A stretch of DNA of 16,928 nt from Spirochaetota bacterium (GTDB taxonomy: Bacteria; Spirochaetota; UBA4802; JAFGJZ01). How positions within the stretch are numbered: position 1 is the stretch's first letter; the number at the start of each line of letters is the position of its first letter. Shown here in pieces: positions 14,154 through 16,928 of this stretch. The DNA is taken from assembly GCA_023396615.1 (NCBI GenBank), contig JAEWVM010000190.1:1-16928 (forward strand). Direction: 5' to 3'. The notes under the pieces are model-generated. The model saw only the letters and a list, made by a program, of their open reading frames with translations. It had not been told where the DNA came from and made no database searches. The position numbers were made by a program, and so were the translations under genes.

Positions 14154-14774
14154 TCAAACTCTCGCTATTTTCTTTCCGCTCATGACTGCTTTTTTAAGCA
14201 GTTCTGAAGCATTAGGTTTAGTTCCTGATACATAGGCAACTGTAGAGAAAACATCTTTCAGTCCGTTTGAGTGAAAAAAAGAATTGAGGTAAGCGCTGAA
14301 TTTTTCGATAGCCCCGAGAGCAGCCGCTCCGACAGGAGATACGGATTTTGCATTAACGGCGAAGATGAATCCTCCGTTCTGTTTTTTTACTATTTCCGGA
14401 ATAAAATATTTAACGAGGCAGATTGTTCCGTCAACCGATGATGATATTTCTTTTTCGACTTCATCAAATGACATGTCGATTATATCTTTTCCGTCATGGA
14501 GATCGATATTTATCAGAATATAATCTGCCATTTCAAATTGTTTTTTGTAAAGAAGGACTGCATGAGCGATTTCTTCTTTGGAAGAAAGGTCGCATTTGTA
14601 GCCGTAATTTCTGATTCTTAAATTGCCGAGTTCTCTTTCAAGCTCTATAAGTTCGTTTTTGTCAGAATGAAAAATTCCGACATTTGCTCTGTCTTTTGCG
14701 ACATCGAGAGCGAAATTTCTCGATAGACCGGTAGCGCCGGCAATAAGTACGTTTTTGTTAAAAAAAGTTATCAT
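14154..14774 (-). CDS. SDR-fold protein lacking the catalytic residues
   Basis: This 206-residue protein resembles short-chain dehydrogenases: VLIAGATGLSRNFALDVAKD (9-28) as the nucleotide loop, YKCDLSSKEEIA (59-70), ADYILINIDLH (83-93) in place of the NNAG strand, and VEKEISSSVDGTICLVKYFIPEIVKK for helices 4-5. The active site is gone: YxxxK would fall in the GAAALGAIEKF segment (149-159), which has neither Tyr nor Lys at those positions, and the usual catalytic Ser is replaced in VNAKSVSP. The Gly-rich loop also misses its last Gly. So oxidoreductase activity is unlikely, and a binding or scaffold role is possible. No signal peptide. GAGAGGGG precedes the ATG. The gene is 9 bp from the lipoprotein gene and 3 bp from the htrA-like gene. 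Confidence 0.75.
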   Translation of the reverse strand: MITFFNKNVLIAGATGLSRNFALDVAKDRANVGIFHSDKNELIELERELGNLRIRNYGYKCDLSSKEEIAHAVLLYKKQFEMADYILINIDLHDGKDIIDMSFDEVEKEISSSVDGTICLVKYFIPEIVKKQNGGFIFAVNAKSVSPVGAAALGAIEKFSAYLNSFFHSNGLKDVFSTVAYVSGTKPNASELLKKAVMSGKKIARV

Positions 14775-14783
14775 CTACCCCTC

Positions 14784-14978
14784 TCACTTTTTAAAATAAT
14801 CATCTTCAGGAACGTAAGCTCTTTCTCTTTCTGTTTTTATTTCTTTTTCGAGGATTCTGCGGTAATCAAAAGACCCGTCCGAATTAATATTATTCAGATC
14901 GACCTTGTTAATTTCTTTTTTTTCCGAACAGGATAAAAAAGAAAGAGAGATGCTGAGAATTAATATCAATTTTAACAT
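14784..14978 (-). CDS. Small lipoprotein, unknown function
   Basis: The 64-residue protein has a lipoprotein signal LILILSISLSFLSC, lipobox F-L-S-C with Cys17. The 47-residue mature part is short, charged and mostly helical-looking (ILEKEIKTERERAYVPEDDYFKK). The ATG at 14978 gives a normal signal peptide. A GTG at 15005 would add nine residues before it; neither has a good ribosome site. No family is recognised. It is the first gene of the eight-gene run, 9 bp before the SDR-like gene. Confidence 0.65.
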   Translation of the reverse strand: MLKLILILSISLSFLSCSEKKEINKVDLNNINSDGSFDYRRILEKEIKTERERAYVPEDDYFKK

Positions 14979-15009
14979 GACTGTCTTTTGGACGCTAAAC
15001 CCCACGTCA

Positions 15010-15037
15010 ATGATAGTTTAACGCGAATGAGACGCAA
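15010..15037 (-). promoter_or_regulatory. Possible promoter of the eight-gene envelope operon
   Basis: On the minus strand TTGCGT (15032-15037) and TATCAT (15010-15015) are 16 bp apart, leaving a leader of about 25 bases before ATG 14978. The upstream terminator at 15096-15123 separates it from the previous gene, so a promoter must lie in this gap. Confidence 0.35.
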
Positions 15038-15095
15038 GCATAAAACTTGGGGCTTTTCAATTTTGACTGAATAATATGGAGCCCTTTATAAATAG

Positions 15096-15123
15096 AAAAA
15101 GCCGTTAAATCTAACGGCTTTTT
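15096..15123 (-). terminator. Intrinsic terminator after the DUF1566 lipoprotein gene
   Basis: GCCGTTA/TAACGGC (15101-15118) with a 4-base loop is flanked by AAAAA and TTTTT, giving a 12-bp stem with T runs on both strands. It lies 28 bases past the stop codon at 15152. Confidence 0.88.
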
Positions 15124-15151
15124 GATAAATTAGAAGTTTTAAAGTAATGTG

Positions 15152-16825
15152 TTAGTAATTGATTATTTTTGCCTGACGAACGGGGAGAACCCATAGATCA
15201 GAATCTTTTGAATTATGTAAAACAGCTTGGGCAACTGTATTATAAAATCTTGCCTGACTGGATGAAGATGTTGAATGATTAGATGTCCATATCCATTTAC
15301 CAGACGCCACTACGAATAAACCGGATTCGTTAAGCCATGTAATGTCCGCTTTTCCGAAATTACTTAATGTTTCGATTTCCTTTGCATTCGGAACAGTCCA
15401 GTCATCAAATCCGTAATTGTCGATAATACCTGTGTTCATATTTTCGTTAATATATTCAAGAGTTGGAATCCATCCTTTCTTAGCGTATATCTGATTATTG
15501 ACCCACATTAGAGACGTCATATTGTCGATAACTGTCCCTTCTATATTAGAATGAAAACGTGGAATCGGCCAAGTAATTCCTTTTTCTAAATCACCATCAT
15601 CTCCAAATCCAGGGGTAAGATTATAAGATTCAATTTGCCCTGTTTTGGGTAAATTTTTTGATTCACCCGAAACAGCCCAAGCATATAGAGTTTCGTTGGT
15701 TCCGTCTATCGAAAAAACACCATTATTTACTATCAAACTATATACTTTCTCAGATTCATTAATATAAGTTGTTGATGTCCACCAATATTCTGTATTGCTA
15801 AAATTTTGTAAAAATTTGTTTAGATATACATGAGGAGATTCGTTGAAATTGATAAGACTGCGAATTTCGTTTATATTTGGTAGAGCCCAGTCCTCATAAC
15901 CGTAAGAACCGCTCAATGATTTCGCTGTTGATACAGCATCTACATATTTCTTTAAAGATAATTGTTTTGCATTCTTAAGCCATGTCAATCCTGTCATTAT
16001 ATCTGTTACTGTTCCGTTTCCATTATCTTTAAACCTCGGATTAGGCCAGCTGACGCCTCTTTGTGTCGCGCCGTCTTCAAGCGGATTTATGCCGGAATAA
16101 TATCCCGCACCGGTTTTGAAAATAGGTATGGCACGGTACATTGTAACAGAGTAAGTATTGGTTGTTGTTTTGTCGGCAGAGGTTACCTTAATTTCTACAT
16201 TATTCGGCCCGACGGCAAGATTAGATATTAAATATTCTTCTGCATTCTCGACAGCAACTCCGTTAATTGTCATTGTTGCTATCAGAATTTCGGGGTCTGC
16301 TTTAATCGAATTGGATTGTTTTGCATTATAAGCCGGATTTGCCGAATCGGAAAAAGGAATCGGAGCGTCAAGGTAATCCTTTATAGAGTCATTTAGTGCA
16401 GGCTGGAGTTTCCCTTTTTTAACTTTGAGAACGGAGAGATTTGCATTTGCCATTTCTTCGTCATTAAGAACTTTAACAGTAACCGTATGCTTTTCTATTG
16501 TTCCGTCTGTTGCGGTTACAGTGTATGTTACAGGATTGGAGAAATCCTGAACTGTTCCGGATTCGGGAGAAATTGCGGCACCATTATGATTAATAACTGG
16601 TGCAAGTGACGTAACAGGTGTATCTTTTGGAAGAACTGATTTTACTGTAGTGCCGCTTATTCTTGCCTTGTATCCGTTTATGGTAAAGGAAGTAATCTGC
16701 TTATTTGATGTAACCTTTGAAGAAGTAACATTGTCCCACAAATCATTGCCGACAGCGGTATCCGAGCATGCTGCAGCCGAAAAAAGGAGCATGGCGCTGA
16801 TTAAAATAAATACTATGTTTTTCAT
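15152..16825 (-). CDS. Large lipoprotein with Ig/cadherin-like repeats and two DUF1566 domains
   Basis: The 557-residue protein starts with a lipoprotein signal, FSAAAC with Cys20. Next come two beta-sandwich modules: ITSFTINGYKA...YTVTATDGT (44-120) and a cadherin-like sandwich ANLSVLKVKKGKL...VTSADKTTTNTYSVTMYR (127-231). Two DUF1566 (Lcl C-terminal-like) domains follow, each opening with a like segment: GVSWPNPRFKDNGNGTVTD (257-275) and GITWPIPRFHSNIEGTVID (416-434). Each then has a DW-x-x-PN motif, EDWALPNINEIRSL and DDWTVPNAKEIETL. The end, LWVLPVR, is typical of C-type-lectin-like folds. Such proteins are usually surface or periplasmic binders; the ligand is unknown. The ribosome site is weak. 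It has its own promoter and terminator. Confidence 0.85.
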   Translation of the reverse strand: MKNIVFILISAMLLFSAAACSDTAVGNDLWDNVTSSKVTSNKQITSFTINGYKARISGTTVKSVLPKDTPVTSLAPVINHNGAAISPESGTVQDFSNPVTYTVTATDGTIEKHTVTVKVLNDEEMANANLSVLKVKKGKLQPALNDSIKDYLDAPIPFSDSANPAYNAKQSNSIKADPEILIATMTINGVAVENAEEYLISNLAVGPNNVEIKVTSADKTTTNTYSVTMYRAIPIFKTGAGYYSGINPLEDGATQRGVSWPNPRFKDNGNGTVTDIMTGLTWLKNAKQLSLKKYVDAVSTAKSLSGSYGYEDWALPNINEIRSLINFNESPHVYLNKFLQNFSNTEYWWTSTTYINESEKVYSLIVNNGVFSIDGTNETLYAWAVSGESKNLPKTGQIESYNLTPGFGDDGDLEKGITWPIPRFHSNIEGTVIDNMTSLMWVNNQIYAKKGWIPTLEYINENMNTGIIDNYGFDDWTVPNAKEIETLSNFGKADITWLNESGLFVVASGKWIWTSNHSTSSSSQARFYNTVAQAVLHNSKDSDLWVLPVRQAKIINY

Positions 16826-16831
16826 GATTCT

Positions 16832-16859
16832 TTAGTAATAGCAAAAGAGCTGATGTCAA
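16832..16859 (-). promoter_or_regulatory. Possible promoter of the DUF1566 lipoprotein gene
   Basis: A perfect TTGACA (16854-16859) is 16 bp from TACTAA (16832-16837) on the minus strand. Transcription would begin only a few bases before the ATG at 16825, giving an almost leaderless message. A TATTAT further upstream (about 16865-16870) is an alternative -10 that would leave room for a leader. Confidence 0.4.
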
Positions 16860-16928
16860 GTCATAATAGATTTAATTTGGTTTGACTATTAAGAGAAAAT
16901 ATCATTAATTTGATATATGAAAGCACAA

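Noticed and set aside
15050..15082. GGGCT/AGCCC pair as a second hairpin ahead of the envelope operon
   Set aside because: It has only 5 bp of stem with a loop of over 20 bases and no T run.
15152..15320. Variable region of a diversity-generating retroelement at the 3' end of the DUF1566 lipoprotein
   Set aside because: The fold type is right and there is a Ser-rich stretch, but no reverse transcriptase, accessory gene or second copy as template repeat is in the window.

Overview
The window is about 17 kb of fairly AT-rich, gene-dense bacterial DNA. It carries 16 protein genes, one of them cut by the left edge, and no rRNA, tRNA, CRISPR array or insertion sequence that I can see. The organism is a diderm: there is a Sec-exported beta-barrel protein ending in Phe, three predicted lipoproteins, an HtrA-type periplasmic protease and a class A penicillin-binding protein. 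Abundant lipoproteins, DUF1566 (Lcl C-terminal-like) repeats and CarD next to a membrane PIN/TRAM protein would fit a spirochaete. That is a best guess from gene content only.

Left region (1-4894). A HypE-like AIR-synthase-family gene enters from the left edge and is followed by a lipoprotein of the Acg/nitroreductase family. Convergent to these is a stand-alone classical AAA ATPase. Divergent from the AAA gene is purT, the formate-dependent GAR transformylase of purine synthesis. Convergent to purT is a small outer-membrane beta-barrel gene. At both convergent junctions (1766/1767 and 4288/4289) the stop codons touch with no intervening base.

Middle region (4955-8354). A citrate synthase gene has a strong intrinsic terminator overlapping its stop codon. 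Next comes an isochorismatase-fold hydrolase with Ser where thiol members have the catalytic Cys, again followed by a terminator. A TetR-family repressor lies upstream of it, with a perfect 32-bp palindrome just upstream of the tetR start that looks like its operator. A YpeA-like GNAT acetyltransferase is divergent from tetR.

Right region (8343-14978, minus strand). Eight genes are packed head to tail with gaps of -20 to 44 bp: a small lipoprotein, an SDR-fold protein lacking catalytic residues, an HtrA-like protease with one PDZ domain, a 63-residue membrane protein, a PBP1A-type transglycosylase/transpeptidase, CarD, a membrane PIN/TRAM protein, and an iron-sulfur-type flavoprotein. The layout reads as one cell-envelope operon that also encodes an RNA-polymerase-binding regulator. 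Upstream of it, past a terminator, lies a 557-residue lipoprotein with bacterial Ig/cadherin-like repeats and two DUF1566 domains, likely surface-exposed.

I do not see an unmistakable new system. The best leads are the double operator of the TetR protein, the lipoprotein flavin enzyme, the pseudo-SDR and two tiny envelope proteins inside the CarD/PBP operon, and the Cys-to-Ser isochorismatase homologue.
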